Shown here: piece after piece, positions 36,285 to 44,464 of the stretch
Position numbering within the stretch: position 1 is the first letter of the stretch
Layout: each line of letters begins with the position of its first letter
Source: Segniliparus sp051660745
GTDB taxonomy: Bacteria > Actinomycetota > Actinomycetes > Mycobacteriales > Mycobacteriaceae
DNA length: 64,000 nucleotides
Assembly: GCF_051660745.1 (NCBI RefSeq)
Contig: NZ_JBOFQF010000035.1
Span: forward strand, 62,001-126,000
Direction: 5' to 3'
The notes under the pieces: model-generated
What the model saw: only the letters and a program-made list of their open reading frames with translations
Databases searched by the model: none
Told to the model about the DNA's origin: nothing
Program-made: the position numbers and the translations under genes

Positions 36285-37367
36285 TCAAGCTTTCGCCGCC
36301 GCCTCGCCGCTCTCGGCGGAGGCTTCGTCGCCCTTGGATTCCTTGTCCTTGTCGCCCTCGTCGGTCTCCGCGATGCCGAGAGTGCCCGCCAACCATCCGG
36401 TCGCGGCGCCGACACGGGCCTTCGAGGCGGCGTCGAGCTGCGCGGAGCGCGCCTCGGCCCCCTGCTCGGTCGCCGCCCACGCCGTCGCGAACAAGACGAT
36501 CCGCACCGTGAAGAAGAAGAACACCATGAGGCCGAGGATCGGGCCGAACGTCTTGCCCGCTGGACCGTTCGTCACGCCCTTGAGCAGCAACCACGCCAAC
36601 TCCAAGAAGACGAGGAAGAGCAGCGCGCCGAGCAGTCCGGCCTCGAACGCGTCGCCCAACGCGACCGACTTCCGCGGGAGACGGGCGATCACAAAGGTGA
36701 ACAGCAGCCACGCGGCGAAGACCGCGAGCACGGTGGAGGCGATCTTGACGACGCTCTGCGCCCCGGACCAATCACCGAGGCCTATCTTGCCGAGCCCCTT
36801 GATCAGCCACGAGCTCTTGGACAAGGTGATGAGGCCGAAGACAACGATGAGCGCGATCCCGAAGCTCACCATGGCGAGCAAATCGCTGAGCTTCGTCTTG
36901 AACCAGTTGCCGCCCTCGTCCTCGTCCTGCTGCCACAACTGGGTGAGCGACTCCCGCAGCGAGGCCATCCAGCCGAGGCCGGACCACAGCCCGAGCGCGA
37001 GACCCACGGTCCCGACCGTCCGGCGCGAGGCGATGGCCGAGTCGATGAGCTGGTTGAGCTGCTTGGCGAGGCCGCCCTGCGCCAACGACGTGATCCGCTC
37101 CTTGATGTGTTCGAGCAGATCGGGGTACTCGATGAGCACCTGGCCCAAGATCGCGAAGCCGACCATGATCACCGGGAACAGCGAGAGCACGCTGTAGTAC
37201 GTCACGCCTGCCGCGAAAAAGTCCGCCTTGCGGTCCTGGTACCGCCCCACCGCGCGCACGAGATGCCCCAGCGGGGGCAGCTTCCGCTGCAGCTCCTCGA
37301 ACTTTCCCGTGAGCCGGTCGAGAAAACTCGGCTTCTTCTCGCTCTCAGTCGAGTTGTCTTGGGCCAA
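36285..37367 (-). CDS. YihY/virulence factor BrkB family inner-membrane protein
   Basis: 360 residues. Six membrane segments with the family's ADFFAAGVTYYSVLSLFPVIM near the N-terminus, LWSGLGWMASLRESLTQLW, and a second half ending FFFFTVRIVLFATAWAATEQGAE. An acidic Lys/Glu-rich tail of about 40 residues is cytoplasmic. TTG 37367 is chosen for its strong AAGGAG seven bases upstream, inside the trpS end; only three bases separate it from the trpS stop, so the two are probably co-transcribed. Biochemical function of the family is not settled. Confidence 0.85.
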   Translation of the reverse strand: MAQDNSTESEKKPSFLDRLTGKFEELQRKLPPLGHLVRAVGRYQDRKADFFAAGVTYYSVLSLFPVIMVGFAILGQVLIEYPDLLEHIKERITSLAQGGLAKQLNQLIDSAIASRRTVGTVGLALGLWSGLGWMASLRESLTQLWQQDEDEGGNWFKTKLSDLLAMVSFGIALIVVFGLITLSKSSWLIKGLGKIGLGDWSGAQSVVKIASTVLAVFAAWLLFTFVIARLPRKSVALGDAFEAGLLGALLFLVFLELAWLLLKGVTNGPAGKTFGPILGLMVFFFFTVRIVLFATAWAATEQGAEARSAQLDAASKARVGAATGWLAGTLGIAETDEGDKDKESKGDEASAESGEAAAKA

Positions 37368-37370
37368 CGG

Positions 37371-38510
37371 TCAGCTCCTTCCGGAAAGCCCGCGATCGGG
37401 CAAAAACCCCACGACGTCGTACACGCGCGCCACAGTCGCCCCAGCGATCTCCCTGGCCCGCTCCCCGCCCTCCGCGATGATCCGGTCGAGCTCGGCGCGG
37501 TTGTCCAACCAGCCGAGCGTGCGCTCGCGGACCGGCGCGGCGAACTCGACGAAGGCGTCCGCGAGGTCCACCTTCAACCCGCCGTACCCGCCGCCCTGGT
37601 ACTTCGAAGCGACTTCCTCGGCCGTCGAGCCGGTGAGCGCCGCGAAGATCGCGAGCAGGTTCGACACCCCAGGCTTCGCCGCCGGGTCGAAGCGCACCTC
37701 GTTCTCCGTGTCGGTCACCGCAGAGCGGAACTTCTTCGCCGAAACCTTGGGATCGTCCATCAAGTTCACGATGCCGGAGTCCGAAGACGCGGACTTGCTC
37801 ATCTTCCGCGTCGGCTCGCGCAGGTCGTACACCCGCGCGCCCGCCTTCACCAGCCGCGTTTTCGGCACGACGAACGTCTCGCCGAAGCGGTGGTTGAACC
37901 GCTCCGCGAGATTGCGGGCGAGCTCGAGGTGCTGGCTCTGGTCGTCCCCCACCGGGACGACGTCGGCCTGGTAGGCGAGGATGTCCGCCGCCATCAGGCA
38001 AGGATAGGTGAACAGGCCCACCGAGGTCTGCTCGCCCTGCTTGTCCGACTTGTCCTTGAACTGCGTCATCCGGCTCGCCTCGCCGAACCCGGTGAGACAG
38101 CTGAGCACCCAGGCCAGCTGCGCGTTCGCCGGGACGTGGCTCTGCACGAAGATGGTGCATTGCGCCGGGTCGAGGCCGAGGCCGAGCAATTGCGCGACGT
38201 ATTGCAACGTCGCCTCGCGCAGCTGCTTCGGATCGTGCGGCGTGGTGATGCTGTGCAGGTCGGGGATGAAGTACAGCGCCTCGTACTCGTGCTGCAGCTC
38301 GACCCATTGCCGGATCGCGCCGAGATAGTTGCCGAGGTGGATCGACGTGCCCGTGGCCTGGATCCCCGAGATCAGCCGGGGCCTGCCGCCCAGCCGTCGA
38401 TCTGCTTCGCTGCTCCTCGCCTCGTGTACCACTTCGTCTCCCTGTACACCACGGCTCGGTGCGCCTTGCACCTCATCCGGCTGGATCGGCTGGGAAGCGT
38501 TGCCCGTCAT
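37371..38510 (-). CDS. trpS: Tryptophanyl-tRNA synthetase with repeat-derived N-terminal insert
   Basis: 379 residues; class I synthetase charging tRNA-Trp. The HIGH-equivalent is SIHLGNYLGA, the KMSKS loop RKMSKSASSD, and the tail resembles other actinobacterial TrpS. ATG 38510 overlaps the xthA stop (ATGA). Bacterial TrpS normally begins a few residues before a motif like RPRVLSGIQPTG; here that motif (RPRLISGIQATG) starts at residue 43. Residues about 6-42 come from the dispersed repeat. A GTG inside the repeat (at GDEVVHE, about residue 27-28) could serve as an alternative start, shortening but not removing the extension. Confidence 0.93.
   Translation of the reverse strand: MTGNASQPIQPDEVQGAPSRGVQGDEVVHEARSSEADRRLGGRPRLISGIQATGTSIHLGNYLGAIRQWVELQHEYEALYFIPDLHSITTPHDPKQLREATLQYVAQLLGLGLDPAQCTIFVQSHVPANAQLAWVLSCLTGFGEASRMTQFKDKSDKQGEQTSVGLFTYPCLMAADILAYQADVVPVGDDQSQHLELARNLAERFNHRFGETFVVPKTRLVKAGARVYDLREPTRKMSKSASSDSGIVNLMDDPKVSAKKFRSAVTDTENEVRFDPAAKPGVSNLLAIFAALTGSTAEEVASKYQGGGYGGLKVDLADAFVEFAAPVRERTLGWLDNRAELDRIIAEGGERAREIAGATVARVYDVVGFLPDRGLSGRS
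38386..38494 (+). repeat. Dispersed MITE-like repeat, copy B (inside trpS)
   Basis: 109 bp matching copy A in blocks TGCTCCTCGCCTCG, CCACGGCTCGGTGCGCCTT and CTGGATCGGC. It runs opposite to the host gene, whereas copy A runs with its host. The ends are inverted: CCCAGCC at 38,389 and GGCTGGG at 38,488. It supplies residues about 6-42 of TrpS in frame. Confidence 0.82.
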
Positions 38511-39334
38511 GCCGTGTACTCCACGACCACCGGCGCGTGGTCGGACCAGCGGAGGTCGTACCGCGAAGCCCGGTGGGTCGCGACTTTGGCCGCGCGCTTG
38601 GCCAGCGGCTTGTTCGCCACGTGGTAGTCGATGCGCCAGCCCGAGTCGTTGTCGAACGCCTGCCCCCGGAACGACCACCAGGAGTACGGGCCCGCCTCGC
38701 CGGGATGGAAGCCGCGCTGCACGTCGGCCCAGCCGGAGCCGTCGGCGAAGACCTCCCCGAGCCAGGCGCGCTCATGCGGCAAGAAGCCCGAGGCCTTGAG
38801 GTTGCCCTTCCAGTTCTTGATGTCCAGCTCGGTGTGCGCGATGTTCCAGTCCCCGCAGACGAGCACGTCCCTCCGCTTGCGCGCCAGCGGCTTGAGGTAT
38901 TCGCCGAAAGTCTTGAGGAACTGGTCCTTCTCCACTTGGCGCTCGGTCTCGGCCTCGCCCGAGGGCAGGTACAGGCTCGCCAGGGTGAGCGTCCCGAAAT
39001 CCGCCTCGATGTAGCGCCCGGACTCCGCGAACTGCGGGTCGCCGTGGCCGATCCGCACGGCGTCGGGCTCGCGGCGGGAGAGGATCGCGACGCCGTTGCG
39101 GCCCTTCTGCGCCGCAGGCGCCAACGCGAGCGTCCAACCGTCCTCCAGGACGGGCGCGAGCGCCGCGCGGGTCTCGGCCTCGGTCGCCCGGACCTCCTGC
39201 ATGCAGATGTAGTCCGCGGGAGCCCCCGCCAGCCAGCCGAGCAGCCCCGTGTTCTCCTCGGAGCGCGCTTTGACAGCAGCGCGGACGCCGTTGACGTTCA
39301 CGGTGGCGACGGAAAAGCCGTTCGACTCGGACAC
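38507..39334 (-). CDS. xthA: Exodeoxyribonuclease III
   Basis: 275 residues of the exonuclease-endonuclease-phosphatase fold; AP endonuclease and 3'-5' exonuclease in base-excision repair. Metal and catalytic residues: NVNGVRAAV, CMQEVRATE (Glu), GDWNIAHTELD (Asp, Asn) and RWSDHAPVVVEY (Asp-His). GTG 39334 gives the family-typical N-terminus (SVATVNVNG); a longer frame upstream would run into the EamA gene. Its stop overlaps the trpS start. Confidence 0.92.
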   Translation of the reverse strand: MSESNGFSVATVNVNGVRAAVKARSEENTGLLGWLAGAPADYICMQEVRATEAETRAALAPVLEDGWTLALAPAAQKGRNGVAILSRREPDAVRIGHGDPQFAESGRYIEADFGTLTLASLYLPSGEAETERQVEKDQFLKTFGEYLKPLARKRRDVLVCGDWNIAHTELDIKNWKGNLKASGFLPHERAWLGEVFADGSGWADVQRGFHPGEAGPYSWWSFRGQAFDNDSGWRIDYHVANKPLAKRAAKVATHRASRYDLRWSDHAPVVVEYTA

Positions 39335-39356
39335 GAGAAGAAACAGTAACAGAACC

Positions 39357-40355
39357 TCATCGGGAGGAAAACTGAAACTCCTGTTCAGAGGTGTCGACAT
39401 CCTCGGCGCAGAGGGGCAGGTCCGGCGAGGCCCCCTCGGCCGAGCTGCCCTGTCGCTGCGTCAGCGCGACCCCGCCCAACAGCACTGCCGCGCCCGCCAT
39501 CTGCGGGCCGGTGAGGCGCTCGCCGAGCAGCAGCCAGGCCATCAGCACGGCGACCGGGATTTCGAGGAGCCCGAGGATGGACGCGACCGTCGGCCGGAGC
39601 CGGGAGATGGCGGCCACGCCGAAGGGGTAGGCCAGGCCCGTCGTGAACCCCAGCGCCACGAGCGGGACGAGCGCGCTGGTCTGCGCGCCCGCCATCAGCA
39701 CTGTCTGGGAGCCCTTGACCGCAGGGGCGAGCCCGAGCGCCACGACGACGGCCATGCCCGCCGTTCCGAAGACCAGGCCGCCCGCGGCCAGCGCCGTCGG
39801 CGAGACGTTGCCGGAGAAACGATGCCCGAGGACGAAGTACCCCGCGCCCGCGCTCGCGGCGGCCAGGCCCCAGAGGACCCCGGCTCCGTCGATGCTCGCG
39901 CCGGTGAAGACGCCGAGGACGGTCATCGCCCCGAGGAGGGCGACCCCGGCTCCGCCGAGGACCGCGACGGGCGGGCGGATCCGGGTGGAAGCCCACATCC
40001 AGCTGATCACCACAACGGGCGAGAGGTATTCGAGCATGAGCGCGATGCCGACCGACATGTGCTGCGCCGCGTTGAAGAAGCAGAACTGCGAGACCGCCAT
40101 GGAGATGAGCCCGTAGAGCGCCACGGTGCTCTTATGCCGCCACACCCCGCGCCACCAGTCGGGCTCGAACCACTGGGCCACGAGCGCGGCGGCCACCGCC
40201 GCGATCCCGAGCCTGGTGAGGACGACCCCGCCGGTGGACCAGCCCTCGTGGGTCAGCGTCTTCGCGAGCGGCCCGGACACGCCGAAGCACATCGCCGCGC
40301 CGACCGCGAGCGGCAAGCCCGCGAACTGCGCCTGAGCCTTCGATTTCATGAACAT
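39357..40355 (-). CDS. EamA-family (RhtA-like) small-molecule exporter
   Basis: 332 residues with about ten membrane segments in two EamA repeats; the second ends ASILGLLEIPVAVLMAWLLLGERLTGPQMAGAAVLLGG, typical of drug/metabolite transporters. ATG 40355 sits behind a very strong GGGAGGTGAGG site, preferred to a start 54 bases upstream that would lie inside the operator. Divergent from a CGNR regulator through a region with four CGTCATG half-sites, so it is the likely regulated target. Substrate unknown; amino-acid efflux is the usual role. Confidence 0.85.
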   Translation of the reverse strand: MFMKSKAQAQFAGLPLAVGAAMCFGVSGPLAKTLTHEGWSTGGVVLTRLGIAAVAAALVAQWFEPDWWRGVWRHKSTVALYGLISMAVSQFCFFNAAQHMSVGIALMLEYLSPVVVISWMWASTRIRPPVAVLGGAGVALLGAMTVLGVFTGASIDGAGVLWGLAAASAGAGYFVLGHRFSGNVSPTALAAGGLVFGTAGMAVVVALGLAPAVKGSQTVLMAGAQTSALVPLVALGFTTGLAYPFGVAAISRLRPTVASILGLLEIPVAVLMAWLLLGERLTGPQMAGAAVLLGGVALTQRQGSSAEGASPDLPLCAEDVDTSEQEFQFSSR

Positions 40356-40403
40356 GTCCTCACCTCCCGGGCGAACGGAGCCCGGAGCCGCACCCTCGGA
40401 ATA

Positions 40404-40482
40404 CGTCATGAGCTAATTTCTATTTCACTCATGACGCTAGCAACCTCGACCGTCATGTGTCAAGATGATTTCAGTCATGACG
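40404..40482. promoter_or_regulatory. Operator region with four CGTCATG half-sites
   Basis: CGTCATGAG (40,404-40,412) and CTCATGACG (40,428-40,436) form a perfect inverted pair with a 15-base spacer. A second pair, CGTCATG (40,451) and CATGACG (40,476), follows. Half-sites alternate in direction about every 24 bases between the divergent EamA and CGNR genes, and the last pair covers the regulator's start. Confidence 0.65.
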
Positions 40483-41070
40483 CAGTCACAGCATGGAACA
40501 CCGGCGAAGCACGGGACCATCTTCAGCCAGGACACGATCGCCACATTGCTGTCGCTCGTGCCCTTGGCGAACTCCGAGCTCGGCGGGACCGATGTGCTCG
40601 CGGACTCGGACGCGCTCGGCGCTTTCCTCGACGAGCACGGGTGGACCGGTCGGCGGGACGGGGACGACGCGGAGCTCGGGGCGATGCGCGCCCTCCGCGT
40701 CCGCGTCCGCGCGCTCTGGGAGCTGCTCGACCAGGAAGAGGCCCTCGTCGACGAGGTCAACGCGCTCCTCGTCGCGACAAAGGCGAACCCGTGGCTCACC
40801 CGCCACCCTGAGGCCCCGTACTGGCATCTGCACTTCAATCGGACCGACGACCCGCTCGCGGTGCGCATCGGCGCGGACATCGCCATGACGTTCGCCGAGC
40901 TCATCCGCGCGGACGAGACCTCGCGCCTCAAACGCTGCGCCGCGCCGGACTGCTCCGCCGTGCTCGTCGACCTCTCCAAGAACCGGTCGCGCATGTTCTG
41001 CGACATCGGCAACTGCGGCAACAAGCAGCACGCCGCCGCCTACCGCGCCCGCAAAGCCCGCGCGCTCTGA
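40465..41070 (+). CDS. CGNR zinc-finger transcriptional regulator
   Basis: 201 residues. N-terminal DUF1470/ABATE-type stress domain (about 20-145) and C-terminal zinc finger LKRCAAPDCSAVLVDLS...RMFCDIGNCGNKQHAAAYRARKA, where the family motif CGNR reads CGNK. ATG 40465 or ATG 40477 are both possible; neither has a Shine-Dalgarno, and both lie in the operator, suggesting autoregulation. Expected to control the divergent exporter. Confidence 0.85.
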   Translation: MISVMTQSQHGTPAKHGTIFSQDTIATLLSLVPLANSELGGTDVLADSDALGAFLDEHGWTGRRDGDDAELGAMRALRVRVRALWELLDQEEALVDEVNALLVATKANPWLTRHPEAPYWHLHFNRTDDPLAVRIGADIAMTFAELIRADETSRLKRCAAPDCSAVLVDLSKNRSRMFCDIGNCGNKQHAAAYRARKARAL

Positions 41071-41168
41071 CCGGGCGGCCCTCGCCGCTATAACGCTGTT
41101 CACATTGCCCTACTATTGTTGCTGTCGCCTCCCGGCCACGCTCGAACCCCGAACCTTGAAAGGCAGCC

Positions 41169-42083
41169 ATGGGCTCCGTCATCGAAACTGAGATCCGCTT
41201 CTCCTCGGGCGACGGCTCCTGCGCAGGCACCCTGTACCGCCCGGACGGCCCGAGCTCGCCCCAGGCCGCACGGCCGGTCGTCGTCCTCGGACACGGGCTG
41301 GGCGCCATCCGCCAGATGCGGCTGCCCGCCTACGCCCGGCGCTTCGCCCAGGAGGGCTATCTGGCGCTCGCCTTCGACTACCGGCACTTCGGGGAGTCCA
41401 CCGGAGAGCCCCGGCAGCTGCTCTCGATCCACCGCCAGCAAGAGGACTGGCGCGCGGCGGTCGGCTACGCCCGCACCATCCCAGGGGCCGACCCCGACAA
41501 GGTCGCGGTCTTCGGCACGTCGTTCGGCGGCGGGCATGTCATCGAGCTGGCGGGCAAGGACCCCTCCATCGCCGCCGTGATCTCGCAGTGCCCGTTCACC
41601 AACGGCGTCGCCTCGTTGTTCACCGTCCAGCTGCCCGGCCTGATCGGCGTCTCGGCCGCCGCCGCGCTCGACATCGCCTCGGCCCTCCTGCGCCGCGCGC
41701 CTCGGCTCGTGCCCCTCGCGGGCGACACGGGGACGGTCGCGCTCATGAACGCGCCCGACGCGAAAGACGGCTTCCTCGGCCTGGTCCCCGAGGGGCAGGG
41801 CTTCACAAACGCCGCCGCCGCCCGGATCGGGGCGCAGATCCCGCTGTGGCGGCCCGGCAGGCACGCCAAGGCGATCAAGGCTCCGATCTACTTCGCGATC
41901 TGCGACAAAGACACCGTCGCCCCGGCGGGCCCCACCGCCAAATACGCCGCGAAAGCGCCGCGCGGCGTCGTCAAGCACTATCCGTTCGGGCATTTCGACA
42001 TCTATGTCGGGGCCGCTTTCGACGAAGCCATCGAGGACTACGTCGCCTTCCTCGGCGAGCACCTGCCCGCCCCCACGCTCTGA
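41169..42083 (+). CDS. Alpha/beta hydrolase
   Basis: 304 residues. Nucleophile elbow VFGTSFGGGHV (Ser near 117), oxyanion region VLGHGLGAIRQMR, catalytic Asp in AICDKDTVAP and His in YPFGHFDIYVG. Resembles dienelactone-hydrolase/acetylxylan-esterase-like proteins common in mycobacteria. ATG 41169 after AAAGGCAG. Converges on the XRE regulator, with two bases between stops. Substrate unknown. Confidence 0.82.
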   Translation: MGSVIETEIRFSSGDGSCAGTLYRPDGPSSPQAARPVVVLGHGLGAIRQMRLPAYARRFAQEGYLALAFDYRHFGESTGEPRQLLSIHRQQEDWRAAVGYARTIPGADPDKVAVFGTSFGGGHVIELAGKDPSIAAVISQCPFTNGVASLFTVQLPGLIGVSAAAALDIASALLRRAPRLVPLAGDTGTVALMNAPDAKDGFLGLVPEGQGFTNAAAARIGAQIPLWRPGRHAKAIKAPIYFAICDKDTVAPAGPTAKYAAKAPRGVVKHYPFGHFDIYVGAAFDEAIEDYVAFLGEHLPAPTL

Positions 42084-42085
42084 GC

Positions 42086-42958
42086 TCAGCGCTCGGCGAG
42101 CACGTCCGGGCGGACCGTCGTCGGCGGCCGCTCGGCGAACATCGCGTCGAGCCTCGCCAGAGCCGCGTGCGCGGCGGCGTCCGCCGGGGTCAAGACCACC
42201 ATGCGCGACTTCGGCGCGAGCGCCCGCGCGAAATTCATCGAGTCGAGCTCGACGACGCCCACATGCGGGCAGTGCAACCGCCAACTGCGGTCCTCCGGGA
42301 TCTGGACGTCGTGGCGCTGCCACAGCTCGGCGAAGAGCGGCGACTGCGCGCGCAGCCGGTCGACCAGGCCCGTCCACGACGGGTCGTCCATGTGGTCGGC
42401 GTACGCGGCCCGGAACCTGCTGACATAGTTGCGCGCCGCCTCGGGATGCTCCACAAAGCTCCTGCGCCAGCCCGGGTCGCAGACGATCAGCCACAGGCAG
42501 TTGCGGTCCCGCTCCGGCGTCGTCTCCAGGTCGCCGTACAAATGCCGATACGTCCGGTTGTAGGCGAGCAGGTCCAACTTGCCGTCCACGACGCAGGCCG
42601 GATACGGCAGCATCTGCTCCAGCAAGAGCCGCTGCGCCTTGGTGACGACCTCCGCGCTGTCGTCGCGGACTTTGCCCGGATTGGCGCCCGCCAGGCGGAG
42701 CATGTGGTCCCGTTCGTGCGGTTCGAGCCGCAACGCCCTCGCCACCGCGCAGAGCACCTGCGCCGAAGCGTTGATCGGCCTGCCTTGCTCCAGCCAGGTG
42801 TACCAGGTCAGGCCCACCCCGGCCAACGCGGCGACCTCCTCCCGGCGCAGCCCCGGCGCACGCCGCCTGCCCGCGCTCGCGATGCCCGCCGTCTCCGGCG
42901 AGAGCCGGTCCCGCCTGCTGCGCAGGAACTCGGCCAACGCGCGCCGTCTCGTCTCCAT
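42086..42958 (-). CDS. XRE-family regulator with MmyB-like ligand domain
   Basis: 290 residues. HTH at about 10-75 (RRAPGLRREEVAALAGVGLTWYTWLEQGRPINAS), then an MmyB-like PAS-type domain (LLAYNRTYRHLYGDL, NYVSRFRAAYADHMDDPSW, HCPHVGVVELDSM). ATG 42958 with GAGGCGAGG upstream. Divergent from an MFS pump across a 102-base region with a TACCAG/CTGGTA inverted repeat; likely represses the pump in response to a ligand. MmyB domains bind fatty acids in a known structure; the ligand here is unknown. Confidence 0.88.
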   Translation of the reverse strand: METRRRALAEFLRSRRDRLSPETAGIASAGRRRAPGLRREEVAALAGVGLTWYTWLEQGRPINASAQVLCAVARALRLEPHERDHMLRLAGANPGKVRDDSAEVVTKAQRLLLEQMLPYPACVVDGKLDLLAYNRTYRHLYGDLETTPERDRNCLWLIVCDPGWRRSFVEHPEAARNYVSRFRAAYADHMDDPSWTGLVDRLRAQSPLFAELWQRHDVQIPEDRSWRLHCPHVGVVELDSMNFARALAPKSRMVVLTPADAAAHAALARLDAMFAERPPTTVRPDVLAER

Positions 42959-43006
42959 CCTCGCCTCGCTCGCACACTCCGCCCGCTCCGAACCTAGCAG
43001 GATGAG

Positions 43007-43030
43007 TACCAGGATAACTGCCGTCTGGTA
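43007..43030. promoter_or_regulatory. Inverted repeat between MmyB regulator and MFS pump
   Basis: TACCAG and CTGGTA with a 12-base spacer; each half extends into a direct repeat, TACCAGGATA and TACCGGGATA. Lies 31 bases before the pump start; likely operator of the divergent XRE regulator. Confidence 0.55.
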
Positions 43031-43060
43031 CCGGGATAGACGATCGGCCACACTCGAACC

Positions 43061-44464
43061 GTGACGACGCTCGCCCATACTGCCCCCGAGCCCCGCCCGA
43101 CGGACGAACAGCCCGCGAAGGCGGAGCTGGGCGCGGTGGGGCTGGCCTCGCTGACCCTCGCAGGCTTTGTGATCCCCTACAACTACAACGCGGCCATCGT
43201 CGCGCTGCCGACGATCAAAACCGCCCTGCACGCCTCGGAGGCGGGAGCGGCATGGGTGCTCGCCGGGTACGGGCTGCCGCTGGGGGCGCTCCTCGTCCTC
43301 GGCGGCCGCCTCGGCGACCACTACGGCCGCCGTCGGCTCCTCGTCCTCGGCTTCGCCCTCCTCGCCGTCGCGGCGGCCGCCGCAGGCTTCGCCCCCGACA
43401 TCGAGACGCTGCTGTGCCTGCGAGCCGTCCAAGGCGTCGCCGCAGCCATGGCCTTGCCGCAGATCCTGGCCACGATCCAGGCGACGACGACCGGGGCAGG
43501 CCGGGCGCGGGCGATCTCGCTGTTCACCGCCGGAGCAGGCGCGGGCACCGCGTTCGGGCAGGCCTGTGGCGGACTCCTGATCGCGGCGGTCGGCTGGTCC
43601 GGCGTGTTCTGGAGCACGGCGGCGCTCGCCACGGCCACGCTCGCGGGCCTCGCGGGCGTGACCCCGACACAGGCCGAGCGCCGGACCTCGATGGACCCGG
43701 TCGGAGTGCTGCTGCTCGCCGCCGGGCTCGCCCTGCTGCTCACCTCCATGACCCTCGCGCCTGCCATGGGGGCGCCCTGGCTCCTCCTGCTCGTGCCCGC
43801 CTGCGGTGCGCTCGTCCTCTTCTGGCGCCATGAGCGCGCCTACCAGGGGACGGCGATCCTGCCGCCCGCAGTCCTCGCGCACCGCCCCATCCTGGCCGGG
43901 CTCGGCGCGATTTCGCTCTACTTCCTCTCCTACGGCGGTTTCGGCTACCTCTTCGCCCTGACCACCCAGCAAGGCCTCGGCCACAGCGCCTCCCAGTCCG
44001 GGGCCGAGCTCGCCCCGTTCTGCCTGGCGTTCCTCGTCATGTCGCTGCTCGCGGCGAGACTCGTGCTCCGCCACGGGGCCACCCGAGTCGGCCAAATCGG
44101 ACTCGCCGGACAGGGCGCGGGCCTCGCGGCCTTCGGCGCGCTGCTGATGTTCGGCTGGCCGCACCCGAACCTCTGGCTCATGCAGGCGGTCCTCATTTGG
44201 CTCGGCGTCTTCCAAGGGCTCATCTACGCCCCGCTCGTCGGCGCGATCATGAGCCATGTCCCCGCCGATATCGCCGGGATGACCGGCGGGATCATCACCA
44301 CCAGCCAGCAGGTCATGATGGTCATGGGCGTGACCGGGTTCGGAGCCGCGCTGTCGCTCGCCACAACAACCGTCGGGATGCGGGAGGGCGCCGGGCTGTG
44401 CTTCGCCGCAGCGGCGGCCGTCGCCTGCCTCGCGACCCTGCTGGCCGGGAAAGCCCGGAGCTAG
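43061..44464 (+). CDS. MFS drug/metabolite exporter (DHA2-like, 14 segments)
   Basis: 467 residues, about 14 membrane segments. Motif A is GRLGDHYGRRRLLVLGF and motif C-like glycine-rich FTAGAGAGTAFGQACGG lies in segment 5, as in drug:H+ antiporters. GTG 43061 has no Shine-Dalgarno. Divergent from, and probably repressed by, the MmyB-type regulator. Its TAG shares a CTAG with the stop of the converging coaD gene. Confidence 0.86.
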   Translation: MTTLAHTAPEPRPTDEQPAKAELGAVGLASLTLAGFVIPYNYNAAIVALPTIKTALHASEAGAAWVLAGYGLPLGALLVLGGRLGDHYGRRRLLVLGFALLAVAAAAAGFAPDIETLLCLRAVQGVAAAMALPQILATIQATTTGAGRARAISLFTAGAGAGTAFGQACGGLLIAAVGWSGVFWSTAALATATLAGLAGVTPTQAERRTSMDPVGVLLLAAGLALLLTSMTLAPAMGAPWLLLLVPACGALVLFWRHERAYQGTAILPPAVLAHRPILAGLGAISLYFLSYGGFGYLFALTTQQGLGHSASQSGAELAPFCLAFLVMSLLAARLVLRHGATRVGQIGLAGQGAGLAAFGALLMFGWPHPNLWLMQAVLIWLGVFQGLIYAPLVGAIMSHVPADIAGMTGGIITTSQQVMMVMGVTGFGAALSLATTTVGMREGAGLCFAAAAAVACLATLLAGKARS

